From G965237725 sp965237725 (GTDB lineage Bacteria > Pseudomonadota > Gammaproteobacteria > Arenicellales > Poriferihabitantaceae): 64,000 nt of DNA. The notes under the pieces are model-generated. The model was not told the DNA's origin. It ran no database searches and worked only from the letters and a program-made list of their open reading frames with translations. Location: NCBI GenBank assembly GCA_965237725.1, contig OZ250151.1, forward strand, positions 3,286,001-3,350,000, in the 5' to 3' direction. This document shows positions 1-9,429 of this stretch, in pieces (position 1 is the first letter of the stretch; each line of letters begins with the position of its first letter). Position numbers and translations under genes: made by a program.

Positions 1-882
1 ACTTCGCTTAAAGCAGAGGTAAAACGACTCAAGGCGCTCGAACCTGAGGTGTTATCAGCACCGAACAAGCAGATATCGATGACGGACCCTGATTCACGCT
101 CCATGCGCTCAAGAGGCACAGGGGTTGTAGGCTATAACGTCCAGACAGCTGTGGATAGCCAACACCATTTGATTGTGGCGCATGACGTTATAAACCAGAA
201 CAATGATCGTGATTGTTTAACGGCCATGGGGACCCAAGCTCGCACTGAGATGGGAGTTGAAGCGCTTAGTGTGGTTGTGGATCGGGGTTACTATAAAAGC
301 CAGGAGATCAAAGCAAGTGAAGAGGCTGGATTAAGGGTTTTCATTCCTAAACCGCGCACTTCGAATAACCGGGCACGGGGGCTGTATGATAGAAGTGCCT
401 TTCGTTACAACCCACAAGAAGATGTCTATCGTTGCCCCGCTGGAGACACATTGATCTGGCGTATGACGACACAGGAAAAAGGCCAGAACCTACATCGTTA
501 CTGGAGTTCGAATTGCCAGAGTTGCCACTTGAAATCAAAATGCACAACAAGTAAACAACGACGGGTAACACGTTGGGAGCATGAAGCGATATTAGAACGG
601 GTTGAGCAACGTCTTGCCCGGGACCCTGGAAAAATGCGAATACGGTGTCAAACAGTGGAGCATCCGTTTGGCACCATCAAATCCTGGATGGGAGCCACGC
701 ACTTTGAAATGCGGACATTAAAGCACGTCAAAACAGAAATGAGTTTACATGTACTGGCTTATAATATGAAGCGAGTCATGAATATCATAGGTGTTGAGTC
801 ACTCATAGAGGCCATTCGGGCTCTGTTGTATTTCATTTTTCGCTTATTTAGATCACGATATGCCGTTCGCGGACTTTCTTAA
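1..882 (+). CDS. IS1182-family transposase, 5'-truncated by the window edge
   Basis: DDE transposase that would cut and join the insertion sequence. The frame is open from base 1, so the N-terminus lies outside the window. The visible part contains the three likely catalytic acids in family-typical settings: Asp in TAVDSQHH, Asp in VVDRGYYKS and Glu in TVEHPFGTIK. A cysteine cluster (CQSCHLKSKC), usual for this family, sits between the second Asp and the Glu. The C-terminal half looks intact, ending at TAA 880-882, with no stop or frameshift seen. Whether the element is active depends on the unseen N-terminal third. Confidence 0.85.
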   Translation, partial: TSLKAEVKRLKALEPEVLSAPNKQISMTDPDSRSMRSRGTGVVGYNVQTAVDSQHHLIVAHDVINQNNDRDCLTAMGTQARTEMGVEALSVVVDRGYYKSQEIKASEEAGLRVFIPKPRTSNNRARGLYDRSAFRYNPQEDVYRCPAGDTLIWRMTTQEKGQNLHRYWSSNCQSCHLKSKCTTSKQRRVTRWEHEAILERVEQRLARDPGKMRIRCQTVEHPFGTIKSWMGATHFEMRTLKHVKTEMSLHVLAYNMKRVMNIIGVESLIEAIRALLYFIFRLFRSRYAVRGLS

Positions 883-983
883 ACAAACATTAAACGACGT
901 TAGTAAAGTTTTACAAAAGTACGAACTAAATTCCAATATGCCGATCTTGAAAATTTAAATTATCGAGTTTTTACACAGCCTGG
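1..983 (+). mobile_element. IS1182-family insertion sequence, right part
   Basis: The window opens inside an insertion sequence: its transposase frame is open at base 1. About 80 bases after the transposase stop lies gagtttttacacagcctg (965-982), which resembles the terminal inverted repeats I know from this IS group, so I place the right boundary near 983. The left end and any target duplication are outside the window. The boundary is an inference from motif similarity only. Confidence 0.65.
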
Positions 984-1064
984 GCAATAAGCCGACCTTC
1001 GCAAATATCTTTTGGACGTCAGCTTTGCTTAGAATTGTCAGGTCAAGTCAAGAACTTTTAAAAA

Positions 1065-1799
1065 TTATTGGTGGAGAAAATTACCTATCCAACGCATAAT
1101 CGTCGGCGAATGGGTTTCGTTTTCTGCAAGGGAATGCAAAGTTGACTGATATACCTCCGGCCCAATTAATTCTTTTCGAAAGTCAGCACGAAACGCACAA
1201 AATTCTTTATTGAATTCTGGATGACCCTGGATACCTAACATTTTATCTCCCGCGACCATCATGCTATTGGGGCAGAAATCATTTTCTGCGATAACTTTAA
1301 AAGCAGGGGGAACATCTACCACCTGGTCCTGGTGAATCACAATCAAATTGTAAAGGTTGCCATTTAAGTCATTGGTGCCATTCATCCAGTCTCGTTTTTC
1401 GGTGATCTTCGCGGTGTGGATGCCGAATCCCCAGCCCACTTCGGCTTTTTCGGTTTTTCCACCCAGGGTATGGGCAAGTAACTGATGACCGAAACAAATG
1501 CCGACAATTTTTATGTTCTGGTTCCAGCATTTTTGAATGAATTCCTGGAGCACACCAATCCACGGTAAATCGTCATAGACACTGTATCGGGACCCTGAAA
1601 TGATATAGCCGTCAAAATCACCAGGCTCGGGCAAGGCCGCTCCTTCATGACAACGAAAAGCGGTGAGGTTGATGTTTTTTGCCTCGGGATCCAGGGCGTT
1701 CTGGAACATGGCCGAATAAGTGCCATATTGGTTCCTGGCGTCTAAATCGACGTCATCACACAACAACAATCCAACATTTAACGGTTTATTTTCGGTCAT
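1065..1799 (-). CDS. class I glutamine amidotransferase (GMP synthase-like)
   Basis: A stand-alone glutaminase domain of 244 residues. It has the nucleophile elbow with Cys102 (ICFGHQ) and the His193/Glu195 pair (GHPEF) that complete the Cys-His-Glu triad. It is the GMP-synthase-like stand-alone class, whose members hydrolyse glutamine or gamma-glutamyl compounds; the substrate cannot be told from sequence. No synthetase domain adjoins it. It is transcribed away from dapA, with 141 bases between the two starts, and faces the IS1182 remnant. The single ATG at 1799 gives a natural N-terminus without a signal peptide, so it is cytoplasmic. Confidence 0.85.
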   Translation of the reverse strand: MTENKPLNVGLLLCDDVDLDARNQYGTYSAMFQNALDPEAKNINLTAFRCHEGAALPEPGDFDGYIISGSRYSVYDDLPWIGVLQEFIQKCWNQNIKIVGICFGHQLLAHTLGGKTEKAEVGWGFGIHTAKITEKRDWMNGTNDLNGNLYNLIVIHQDQVVDVPPAFKVIAENDFCPNSMMVAGDKMLGIQGHPEFNKEFCAFRADFRKELIGPEVYQSTLHSLAENETHSPTIMRWIGNFLHQ

Positions 1800-1940
1800 G
1801 TGCGGTTAGATGAAAATTTGAGTATTTGGTTGCAAAGAAATATTGAATAAGCCGATCATAAACCAGATATTAAACTTGTTAAATAGCTGCGCTAACAGTA
1901 CCATTCCTGATTCGAAAAACTATTATTATTGGATTCAATC

Positions 1941-2816
1941 ATGCTGAAAGGCAGTCTGGTCGCGTTGGTAACCCCCATGGAAGAGGATGGGGGAATTGAT
2001 TATGGGACTCTACAGAGACTGGTGGATTTTCATGTGGAAAACAAGACCGACGGCATTATATCCGTTGGTACCAGTGGCGAATCCGCCACAATGGACATCG
2101 ATCAGCAAATTGAAGTCATCGGCAAGACCGTGGAATTTTCTGGCGGTCGTATTCCGGTAATTGCCGGAACCGGGGGTAATTCCACTACCGAAGCTATTGA
2201 ATTAACCAGTCGGGCTGCCGAGTTTGATATCCATTCCTGCCTCCTGGTAGTGCCTTACTATAACAAGCCGACCCAGCATGGCCTGTATCTGCACTTCAAA
2301 CTGATTGCTGAAACCGTGGATATACCCCAGATTCTTTATAACGTACCCGGTCGTACCTCATTGGACATGGTCAATGACACCATCGTAGATCTCTCCAAAA
2401 TACCCAATATTGTGGGTGTAAAAGAAGCTTCGGGTGATGTCTCCCGGGTTTCAGATCTGATCAACCGCTGCGGCGAAGCATTTTCACTTTATTCCGGTGA
2501 CGATGGCACGACTCTGGCGTTTATTGCTGAAGGCGGCCATGGCTGTATTTCGGTGACTGCCAATGTTGCGCCAAAATTGATGCACGACATGTGTACCGCA
2601 GCTTTGAGTGGTGACATGGATCTGGCCAAAACTTTAAACGATCAACTGGATCCATTGCATACCGCATTGTTTCTGGAATCCAATCCAATGCCGGCAAAAT
2701 GGGCGGTTTCAGAAATGGGATTTGGAACTAAAGGTATTCGATTACCGTTGACCGTATTTTCTGAAAAATTTCATGAGCAGTTACGCACTGCCATGTCCGG
2801 TGCCGGTGTTATTTGA
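1941..2816 (+). CDS. dapA: 4-hydroxy-tetrahydrodipicolinate synthase
   Basis: First committed step of lysine and diaminopimelate synthesis: condenses pyruvate with aspartate semialdehyde. I choose ATG 1941 rather than the in-frame TTG at 1929 because the protein then starts MLKGSLVALVTPM, aligning with the E. coli start, and gives 291 residues (E. coli 292). With this start the Schiff-base lysine is Lys161 (GVKEASGD) and the catalytic tyrosine Tyr133 (LYNVPGRT), the same numbers as in E. coli. The GTSGES loop has Thr44 followed by Ser45, where E. coli has Thr-Thr. There is no strong ribosome-binding site. purL follows 69 bases downstream on the same strand. Confidence 0.96.
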   Translation: MLKGSLVALVTPMEEDGGIDYGTLQRLVDFHVENKTDGIISVGTSGESATMDIDQQIEVIGKTVEFSGGRIPVIAGTGGNSTTEAIELTSRAAEFDIHSCLLVVPYYNKPTQHGLYLHFKLIAETVDIPQILYNVPGRTSLDMVNDTIVDLSKIPNIVGVKEASGDVSRVSDLINRCGEAFSLYSGDDGTTLAFIAEGGHGCISVTANVAPKLMHDMCTAALSGDMDLAKTLNDQLDPLHTALFLESNPMPAKWAVSEMGFGTKGIRLPLTVFSEKFHEQLRTAMSGAGVI

Positions 2817-2885
2817 ACCCATAAAAACCTGAAGCCAAAACGCTATTCAATTTAAAATTAAGGCCGTTCTGCAAATTTTTATTGC

Positions 2886-5800
2886 ATGTTAGTCATTCCC
2901 GGATCGTCTGCGATATCTGATTTCCGCAAGATTAAGGCCCTTGAGCAGCTGCAAAAATCCGTTCCTGATTGCGTCGAAATTGAAGCGCATTTTCTGTTCA
3001 TTGCTGATCTTGCCGAACCATTAACCCAAAAACAGATGGGTGTGGTTGCCAGTTTGTTGAACCTTGCGGCAATTGCCCCAGTACCCGCCCTTGTCAATGA
3101 AAACCGCTGTGTGGAGCGAATTGTAGTTCCGCGGATTGGCACAATTTCTCCCTGGGCGACCAAGGCGACGGATATTTTTCATCACTGCGGCCTTGATCAG
3201 GTGAAGCGCATTGAACGAGTTGTACGATGGAAAATCGGATTTGATGGATCGTCGAAAAACGCGAGTGGATTTGAAGAACGGTTATTGGCAGGGGTAGTAT
3301 TTGATCCGATGACCGAATCCATTCTCGATGATGTTGATAAAACGAATGCGTTGTTCCACACCGCATCGCCGGCACCCCTGGTCAGTATTGATATATTAAA
3401 TGGCGGTCTGGATGAATTGAAGCGCGCAAACCAGCAGTTTGGATTTGCTTTGAGTGATGAAGAGCAGGTCTATCTGGTTGATCGGTTCAGGGAACTGGAG
3501 AGAAATCCCACCGATGTTGAATTGATGATGTTTGCACAGGTGAATTCCGAGCATTGCCGGCATAAAATTTTTAATGCCGATTGGGATATCGATGGGGTTT
3601 CCCAGGATCAATCCTTGTTTTCGATGATTCGTCATACCCACAAACAAAACGGAAGGGGAACCCTGTCCGCATATAGCGATAATGCGGCGGCGCTGGAAGG
3701 TTCGCCTGGGACTCGCTTCGCACCCAATGCAAATAGTCGCCGATTTGAAACCGTTTCAGAACCAATACATTTCACAGCCAAAGTGGAAACCCATAACCAT
3801 CCAACGGCAATTTCACCCTTTGCCGGCGCATCCACCGGTTCTGGTGGCGAGATTCGCGATGAAGGCGCCACTGGGCGTGGGGGAAAACCAAAAGCGGGTC
3901 TGGTAGGCTATTCGGTATCCCATCTGCGAATACCGGGAGCAACTCATTCATGGGAGTTGCCGGAAAATAAACCCGAGCGAATAGCCAGCCCGTTGCAAAT
4001 CATGCTGGAAGGACCTATTGGCGCGGCTGCATTTAATAACGAATTTGGTCGGCCCAATATTGCAGGGTATTTCAGGAGCTTCGAACAAGTTGGCGAAAAC
4101 CAGGAGATGCGATTTGGTTATCACAAACCGATCATGCTAGCCGGTGGGCTCGGAAATATTCGTCCCGATCATGTCGAAAAAAATACCATCAACGATGCCA
4201 CACCCATTGTTGTGCTCGGCGGGCCGACCATGTTGATTGGGCTGGGCGGCGGCGCCGCTTCCAGCGTGGCTTCCGGGGCTAGTTCAGAATCCCTGGATTT
4301 TGCATCGGTGCAGCGCGGTAATCCGGAAATGCAACGCCGCTGTCAGGAGGTCATCGATGCCTGTTGCGCCATGGGGAAAGCCAACCCTATTGTCTCTATT
4401 CATGATGTTGGCGCTGGTGGAATTTGTAATGCCTTACCTGAGCTGGTAAATGACAGCGAGTCCGGCGGTCAATTTGAACTGCGAAATGTATTGAATGATG
4501 AGCCTGGTATGTCGCCCATGCAAATCTGGTGCAATGAATCTCAGGAGCGTTATGTGCTGGCGATTAATCCGAACCAATTCGACGAGTTTGTGGCTATTTG
4601 CAAACGCGAACGATGCCTATTTGCTCAGGTTGGTGTGGCCACAAAACAGCGACAACTGGTCTTGCACGATGAATTTTTTGCTGAGAATGATACGGAAATT
4701 CCTGATCCTATCGATCTGCCCATGTCGGTGCTGTTTGGCTTGCCACCAAAAATGCATCGCAAAGCGACTACAGTAAAAAAATCATCTCCTCAACATGATT
4801 TTTCTGGGCTAGATTTAGCCAAGTCAATCGAACTTGTGCTCGGACATCCTACTGTTGGAGACAAAACATTTCTGGTTACCATTGGTGATCGCAGCGTCAC
4901 CGGTTTAATCGCACGGGATCAAATGGTCGGACCCTGGCAAGTACCTGTAGCAGATGTAGCAGTGACTTCATCGGGCTATACCGGTGTGACCGGAGAAGCC
5001 TTTGCCATAGGCGAGCGAACCCCGCTTGCTATTCTCGATGGACCTGCAAGTGGCAGAATGGCCATCGGTGAAGTGATTACCAATATTGCTGCTGCGAAGA
5101 TTGAAAACATCAGTGATATTAAATTGTCCGCCAACTGGATGGTGGCCGCAGGGGAAGATGGCCAGGATGCCGATTTATATGCCACAGTAAAATCTATTGG
5201 TCTGGATATTTGCCCCGACCTCGGTATTTCCATTCCGGTTGGTAAAGATTCCATGTCCATGAAAACGGTTTGGCAACAGGACAATCAGCAGCATAAGGTG
5301 GTATCGCCACTTTCCCTCGTAGTCAGTGGATTTTCCAAGGTATCAAACGTGCGCAAAACCCTGACCCCAGTGATGGACCGAAAAAACCAGAATACTGAAG
5401 TTTGGTTGCTCGACCTGGGCGCAGGAAAAAACCGCTTGGGTGGGAGTATTTTGAGCGAAGTCATCAGCCAAAAGGGCGGAGACCCGCCGGATCTTGATGA
5501 TACCGAAAGGATTAAACATTTTTTTGAGTTTATTCAAAAACTCAATCAGGAAAACTTAATTTTGTCATATCATGATCGATCCGACGGCGGATTGATGGCG
5601 ACGTTGTGCGAAATGGCTTTTGCTTCGCGCAGTGGGCTGGCCATTGAGCTAAATTCACTCGCTGAAGACGTTTTGGCTGTACTATTTAATGAGGAACTAG
5701 GCGCGGTGATTCAGATTGATACTGATAATCGACAAGGGGTGTTGGAGCTGGCGAGGTCGATGAAACTCGAGTCGCTTATTCATCATCTTGGACGTCCGGT

Positions 5801-6824
5801 AAAATCTGATGAAATCGAAATCAAATTTGGCGGAGAAATCGTATTTAGTAAACCACGCCAAGAAATTCATCAAATCTGGTCACAAACAACCTGGCAGATG
5901 CAGCGGCTACGCGATAATCCGGATTGTGCCGATCAGGAATACACCAGAATTCTGGACCTGGATGATCCCGGTCTGTTCTGCAATTTGAGTTTTACCCACA
6001 GCGATGATGACGCCATGGATCACATAGCCGGGTTTAATATTGGCAAAGGAGTGCAGCCAAAAATCGCAATTCTCCGGGAGCAAGGTGTTAATGGTCAGCT
6101 TGAAATGGCGGCTGCATTTCACGCCGCAGGATTTGATGCCATGGATGTCACTATGTCAGATTTGGCAAATGGTACAACCCTGGATGCTTTCAAAGGTTTC
6201 GCGGCATGCGGCGGCTTTTCTTTTGGTGATGTACTGGGCGCCGGAGAGGGCTGGGGAAAATCAATTTTATTCAATCAAAAATTAAAAGACCTATTTGAGC
6301 AGTTCTTTAACCGCCCCGATACATTTTCTCTCGGTGTATGCAATGGATGCCAGATGATGTCGTCGATCAAGGAAATTATTCCTGGTGCTGAGCACTGGCC
6401 CCGGTTTTTACGCAATAATTCTGAACAGTATGAAGCGCGATATGTCATGGTTGAAGTATGTTCGGAAAAGTCAATTCTGTTTGATGACATGATGGGGTCC
6501 AAAATACCGGTATCGGTGGCCCATGGTGAAGGACGCGTCAGTTTCGAGTCTTTGGATAGTGAAAGTTATATCGATAAAAATGAACTATCCGTGTTGAGAT
6601 TTATTGATAATTATGCCAATCCGGCAACCACCTATCCGTATAACCCAAATGGCTCTACAAACAGTCTCACGGGCTTCACAAATCACGACGGTCGCTCTAC
6701 AATCATGATGCCTCATCCAGAAAGAGTGTTCCGAACCCAATCAAGTTCATGGCATCCATCACATTGGGGCGAGTATAGTCCGTGGATTAAAATTTTTCAA
6801 AATGCCCGAAAATGGGTGGAGTAA
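2886..6824 (+). CDS. purL: phosphoribosylformylglycinamidine synthase, single-chain form
   Basis: Fourth step of de novo purine synthesis: FGAR + ATP + glutamine gives FGAM. At 1312 residues it matches the large single-chain enzyme of gammaproteobacteria (E. coli 1295). It has an N-terminal PurS-like domain, two AIR-synthase-like halves (KVETHNHPTAISPF and GKDSMSMK motifs) and a C-terminal glutaminase with Cys1152 (GVCNGCQMM) and His1277/Glu1279 (PHPERVF). The ATG at 2886 gives the expected start. A membrane-protein gene begins 6 bases after the stop, so the two are probably cotranscribed. Confidence 0.97.
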   Translation: MLVIPGSSAISDFRKIKALEQLQKSVPDCVEIEAHFLFIADLAEPLTQKQMGVVASLLNLAAIAPVPALVNENRCVERIVVPRIGTISPWATKATDIFHHCGLDQVKRIERVVRWKIGFDGSSKNASGFEERLLAGVVFDPMTESILDDVDKTNALFHTASPAPLVSIDILNGGLDELKRANQQFGFALSDEEQVYLVDRFRELERNPTDVELMMFAQVNSEHCRHKIFNADWDIDGVSQDQSLFSMIRHTHKQNGRGTLSAYSDNAAALEGSPGTRFAPNANSRRFETVSEPIHFTAKVETHNHPTAISPFAGASTGSGGEIRDEGATGRGGKPKAGLVGYSVSHLRIPGATHSWELPENKPERIASPLQIMLEGPIGAAAFNNEFGRPNIAGYFRSFEQVGENQEMRFGYHKPIMLAGGLGNIRPDHVEKNTINDATPIVVLGGPTMLIGLGGGAASSVASGASSESLDFASVQRGNPEMQRRCQEVIDACCAMGKANPIVSIHDVGAGGICNALPELVNDSESGGQFELRNVLNDEPGMSPMQIWCNESQERYVLAINPNQFDEFVAICKRERCLFAQVGVATKQRQLVLHDEFFAENDTEIPDPIDLPMSVLFGLPPKMHRKATTVKKSSPQHDFSGLDLAKSIELVLGHPTVGDKTFLVTIGDRSVTGLIARDQMVGPWQVPVADVAVTSSGYTGVTGEAFAIGERTPLAILDGPASGRMAIGEVITNIAAAKIENISDIKLSANWMVAAGEDGQDADLYATVKSIGLDICPDLGISIPVGKDSMSMKTVWQQDNQQHKVVSPLSLVVSGFSKVSNVRKTLTPVMDRKNQNTEVWLLDLGAGKNRLGGSILSEVISQKGGDPPDLDDTERIKHFFEFIQKLNQENLILSYHDRSDGGLMATLCEMAFASRSGLAIELNSLAEDVLAVLFNEELGAVIQIDTDNRQGVLELARSMKLESLIHHLGRPVKSDEIEIKFGGEIVFSKPRQEIHQIWSQTTWQMQRLRDNPDCADQEYTRILDLDDPGLFCNLSFTHSDDDAMDHIAGFNIGKGVQPKIAILREQGVNGQLEMAAAFHAAGFDAMDVTMSDLANGTTLDAFKGFAACGGFSFGDVLGAGEGWGKSILFNQKLKDLFEQFFNRPDTFSLGVCNGCQMMSSIKEIIPGAEHWPRFLRNNSEQYEARYVMVEVCSEKSILFDDMMGSKIPVSVAHGEGRVSFESLDSESYIDKNELSVLRFIDNYANPATTYPYNPNGSTNSLTGFTNHDGRSTIMMPHPERVFRTQSSSWHPSHWGEYSPWIKIFQNARKWVE

Positions 6825-6830
6825 AACGAT

Positions 6831-7265
6831 ATGGCAAAGTCAAAATTTTCCAGTAGTAATTTCTTTATCAGATTAGTTGTGGCCATCGTGCTGGTATTTG
6901 CCTCATTCAATCCAGTTCAGCCCTATTCCTATTTTTACTGGGCCATCAATCCGCTACTCACTGACATTGCCAGTTTTACAATATTGAAGGGACTGGTTGG
7001 CATCATATTATTAATTGGCTGGACCATTTTCCTTCGCGCCACATTGCGTTCCCTCGGCTTTTTCGGGACATTACTTGCCGTCGGTTTTTTCGGATTACTG
7101 CTTTGGCTTATTGTCGATCAGGGATGGGTTGGTGTTGAAAATCAGGAAACCATAACCTGGCTAATCCTGGTTGGCTTAAGTGGTGTTCTGGCAGCGGGAT
7201 TATCATGGTCCCATATTCGTCGTCGAATGACCGGGCAACTCGATGTTGATGAAACCGATGCCTAG
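6831..7265 (+). CDS. small four-helix membrane protein, resembles DUF6524
   Basis: A 144-residue inner-membrane protein with four hydrophobic segments (roughly residues 11-28, 47-68, 72-92 and 105-123). A conserved-looking stretch between the first two (FNPVQPYSYFYWA) and a short polar, acidic C-terminal tail are visible. The FNP...YSYF pattern and size recall the DUF6524 family, whose function is unknown; I make this match from memory. It begins 6 bases after purL, so it is likely translated from the same message, but nothing in it points to purine synthesis. Confidence 0.6.
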   Translation: MAKSKFSSSNFFIRLVVAIVLVFASFNPVQPYSYFYWAINPLLTDIASFTILKGLVGIILLIGWTIFLRATLRSLGFFGTLLAVGFFGLLLWLIVDQGWVGVENQETITWLILVGLSGVLAAGLSWSHIRRRMTGQLDVDETDA

Positions 7266-7352
7266 TCGCCTGGACAACAAGTTATCTCGGATACGATCTT
7301 TTTGTACTCCGGCTCCAGCGGTCATTAATCTGGTCAAAATCGTCAGTAGACC

Positions 7353-7997
7353 TTAAGCATCTCTCTGATCAAGGCTTAGAATGTTCATTACAGTTTTTAA
7401 GTATTCCTGTTTTAGCATCTTAATTTCGGCCTTTGAACTTGAAGAATTTCCCAAATTATTCAGAGAGAACGTTAATAGTGCAGGTCCAAACCTAGCAGCA
7501 ATAAACGTAGTTAGATTCATAGGTCTAATCAGATTATGCTGTATACCACGACGCAATAGATTTTCCTCCAGTGTGAATATCTTCTTAGCGAGAACTAAAT
7601 TGTTATTGTCTTGAAATTCGTGGACACCTCCTGGAACTGCGAAATCAGTCAATATGAAACGGGCTATACCTGGTCTACAAAAGTATAAGTCAAAACCCCG
7701 CTCAGCCTGCACCGCCACCGCTTCAGGAAATGGCAAGTCCATTATGCCGTCAAAAGTGTCAATTTCGGCTTGTAGTGCAACGCCACCTAGACCGGCGATT
7801 ACGCCTTTAAGCCCATTGTAATGTCGATAGATTGATGGCGATTCAATACCTAGTTCTTTGGCAATATCCGTCAATTTAAGCTGCATAACACCCGCATCTC
7901 CACATATTTGCTCAGCAACAACTAATATCGCCTCAGCAGTGCTTAGGGCCCGAAGATTTATTGAGCGGTGTCGGGATTTTCGTGAAAGTACAGTCAT
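7353..7997 (-). CDS. TetR-family transcriptional repressor
   Basis: A 214-residue regulator. The N-terminal third holds a typical TetR helix-turn-helix (LKLTDIAKELGIESPSIYRHY, about residues 41-61), and the rest is a helical ligand-binding domain I cannot assign to a ligand class. Its start lies 8 bases from a perfect palindrome (8005-8031), so it very probably represses itself. The divergently transcribed exported metallo-hydrolase starts at 8142 and is the likely second target. The gene is somewhat AT-rich compared with purL, and lies in a small accessory stretch. Confidence 0.88.
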   Translation of the reverse strand: MTVLSRKSRHRSINLRALSTAEAILVVAEQICGDAGVMQLKLTDIAKELGIESPSIYRHYNGLKGVIAGLGGVALQAEIDTFDGIMDLPFPEAVAVQAERGFDLYFCRPGIARFILTDFAVPGGVHEFQDNNNLVLAKKIFTLEENLLRRGIQHNLIRPMNLTTFIAARFGPALLTFSLNNLGNSSSSKAEIKMLKQEYLKTVMNILSLDQRDA

Positions 7998-8004
7998 TTT
8001 GACT

Positions 8005-8031
8005 TGTTAAACTAATAAGATTAGTTTAACA
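8005..8031. promoter_or_regulatory. perfect 12+3+12 palindrome, probable TetR operator
   Basis: tgttaaactaat (8005-8016), spacer aag, attagtttaaca (8020-8031): two exact 12-base arms. It sits between the divergent TetR gene (start 7997) and the metallo-hydrolase gene (start 8142), nearer the regulator. Size and symmetry suit a TetR dimer site. No T-tract follows and the arms are AT-rich, so a terminator is unlikely. Confidence 0.75.
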
Positions 8032-8141
8032 TTTCGATCTGCGTGAATGGAGCTTGGATTATCACTAGTTAATCAAGAAATTGTAGGTGTGGCCTTGAAT
8101 TTCCATTCTACTGATTATGAATTTATTTAAGGAGAAATGCG

Positions 8142-9026
8142 ATGAAAATAATTTTCAAAGTTTTAACAATATTAACAATTGTAACGAGCAGTATGAACCT
8201 TATTGTGGCACCTCTACATGCACAGAATGAACCGTTAGTTCAAAAACTGAGTAATAATGTGTATTCAATATATACGGTTTTTTACAACAGCATTGTCGTT
8301 ATTGGAAATGAAGGTGTGTTAATCGCCGATCCTGCCAATGCCTATCGTGCAGGAATATTAAAAGAAGAGATTTCCAAGCTTACTGATAAACCAGTAACCC
8401 ACATCGTTTTGACCCACGAACATTTTGACCACGTAGGCGGTACGGACGTCTTCGAAGGGGCAGAAATAATTGCTCAAGAAAATGTTAAAGCCACCTTCCA
8501 CCTTGATCCACTAGGAGTTGCTCCAGACAACGTCGATGTTAGTTTTTCAACTAACCACGTGGTAGACATGGGGACCACCAACGTTAAATTGCAATTTCTT
8601 GGGGCTGGAGACGGCGTTGCTACAACAGTAATTTACTTACCAAAAGAAGGTATCGTTGCTACTGCAGATCTTTACGATGAAGATCGATTAACACCTGGGG
8701 CATTTTTGGATGACAAGAATATGCTTGGAGCGCGTTGGATTCTCAATCAAGTCGCAGCATGGGATCTGAACCATGCGGTTAATGCGCATTCTACGGGTAC
8801 GGATCCTGAAGTACTGCGCGCAAACGCCAAATACTACAATGACCTGTATGACGCCGTATTTCCAACAGTAAAAGAAACCGCACAAACAAATCCGGCAGGA
8901 ATATGGGATCTACCTACAGCATTGTCAGAAAGTGTCAAACTTCCGAAATATGAGAATTGGGAAAATTACGATCAGCTGCCGCATCATATTCGTCGAATGG
9001 TTCTAGCCATCATCCACGGAGGCTGA
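8142..9026 (+). CDS. exported metallo-beta-lactamase-fold hydrolase
   Basis: A 294-residue protein with a cleavable signal peptide (about residues 1-27, ending PLHAQ), so periplasmic. The first metal motif is intact: His92, His94, Asp96, His97 in THEHFDHVGG. The strand where the family usually supplies the next metal histidine (GxxH..) reads GAGDGVATTVIYLP, with Asp157 and no histidine; a later His is present in NAHSTGTDPEV. It may therefore bind one metal, or use an unusual ligand. A good ribosome-binding site (aaggag) precedes ATG 8142. It is divergent from the TetR gene and probably under its control. The substrate is unknown. Confidence 0.82.
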   Translation: MKIIFKVLTILTIVTSSMNLIVAPLHAQNEPLVQKLSNNVYSIYTVFYNSIVVIGNEGVLIADPANAYRAGILKEEISKLTDKPVTHIVLTHEHFDHVGGTDVFEGAEIIAQENVKATFHLDPLGVAPDNVDVSFSTNHVVDMGTTNVKLQFLGAGDGVATTVIYLPKEGIVATADLYDEDRLTPGAFLDDKNMLGARWILNQVAAWDLNHAVNAHSTGTDPEVLRANAKYYNDLYDAVFPTVKETAQTNPAGIWDLPTALSESVKLPKYENWENYDQLPHHIRRMVLAIIHGG

Positions 9027-9095
9027 CCGTCTGCTTATTGGTGGTTAAAGAATCAAAAGGATCAGACTCTGTGATATCCCCACGAATACACTATA

Positions 9096-9126
9096 GGTCA
9101 AGCATTGGTTTATGCAGTGTTTGACC
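9096..9126. repeat. imperfect hairpin downstream of the metallo-hydrolase
   Basis: ggtcaagcattg (9096-9107) and cagtgtttgacc (9115-9126) pair at 10 of 12 positions around a 7-base loop. No T-run follows, so this is not a standard terminator. Together with 9132-9234 it makes the 9027-9234 spacer rich in inverted repeats and free of convincing genes. Confidence 0.45.
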
Positions 9127-9131
9127 CGATC

Positions 9132-9234
9132 TAAGGAATTTATTCGAGGTCCGGATTAAGGTGACAGTTTACTTAATTAAACGGATTAATTAGACCTAAT
9201 ACCAAGATAAGTAAACTGTCCCTGAAATTCCTTA
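9132..9234. repeat. nested perfect inverted repeats, possible mobile-element remnant
   Basis: The outer arms are taaggaattt (9132-9141) and aaattcctta (9225-9234); the inner arms are gacagtttactta (9163-9175) and taagtaaactgtc (9208-9220). Both pairs are exact. Motifs of the type gacagtttactta...taagtaaactgtc often flank small REP-associated or IS200-like transposons, in my recollection. Only 32 bases lie between the inner arms, so no transposase is present. It is read here as a solo or deleted element. Confidence 0.55.
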
Positions 9235-9402
9235 TTATGAGAAACAGGGCTCTGCATCTGGGGGTTCACTTGGCGTAACAGAGCAGGTCCCGTCATCACC
9301 AACATTTATCACTAATTCCAATGCTACCTGGGCTCCGCCAGGTCCTACAGCACTGTCAGTTGCAGCCTTCGAGTCAGACTGGCACGCGTGGTAAGCGGCC
9401 AT
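9235..9402 (-). CDS. doubtful 55-codon ORF
   Basis: An open frame from ATG 9402 to TAA 9235, of a rather polar composition (..GGAQVALELVINVGDDGTCSVTPSE..PC). The frame continues upstream without a stop to 9430, exactly where the orphan gene at 9430-10233 ends in the same frame, so it could be a separated tail of that gene. No ribosome-binding site is obvious and I recognise no family. It may be non-coding. Confidence 0.25.
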   Translation of the reverse strand: MAAYHACQSDSKAATDSAVGPGGAQVALELVINVGDDGTCSVTPSEPPDAEPCFS

Positions 9403-9429
9403 TAGATGATCTTCGATTATCCAGCGCGA

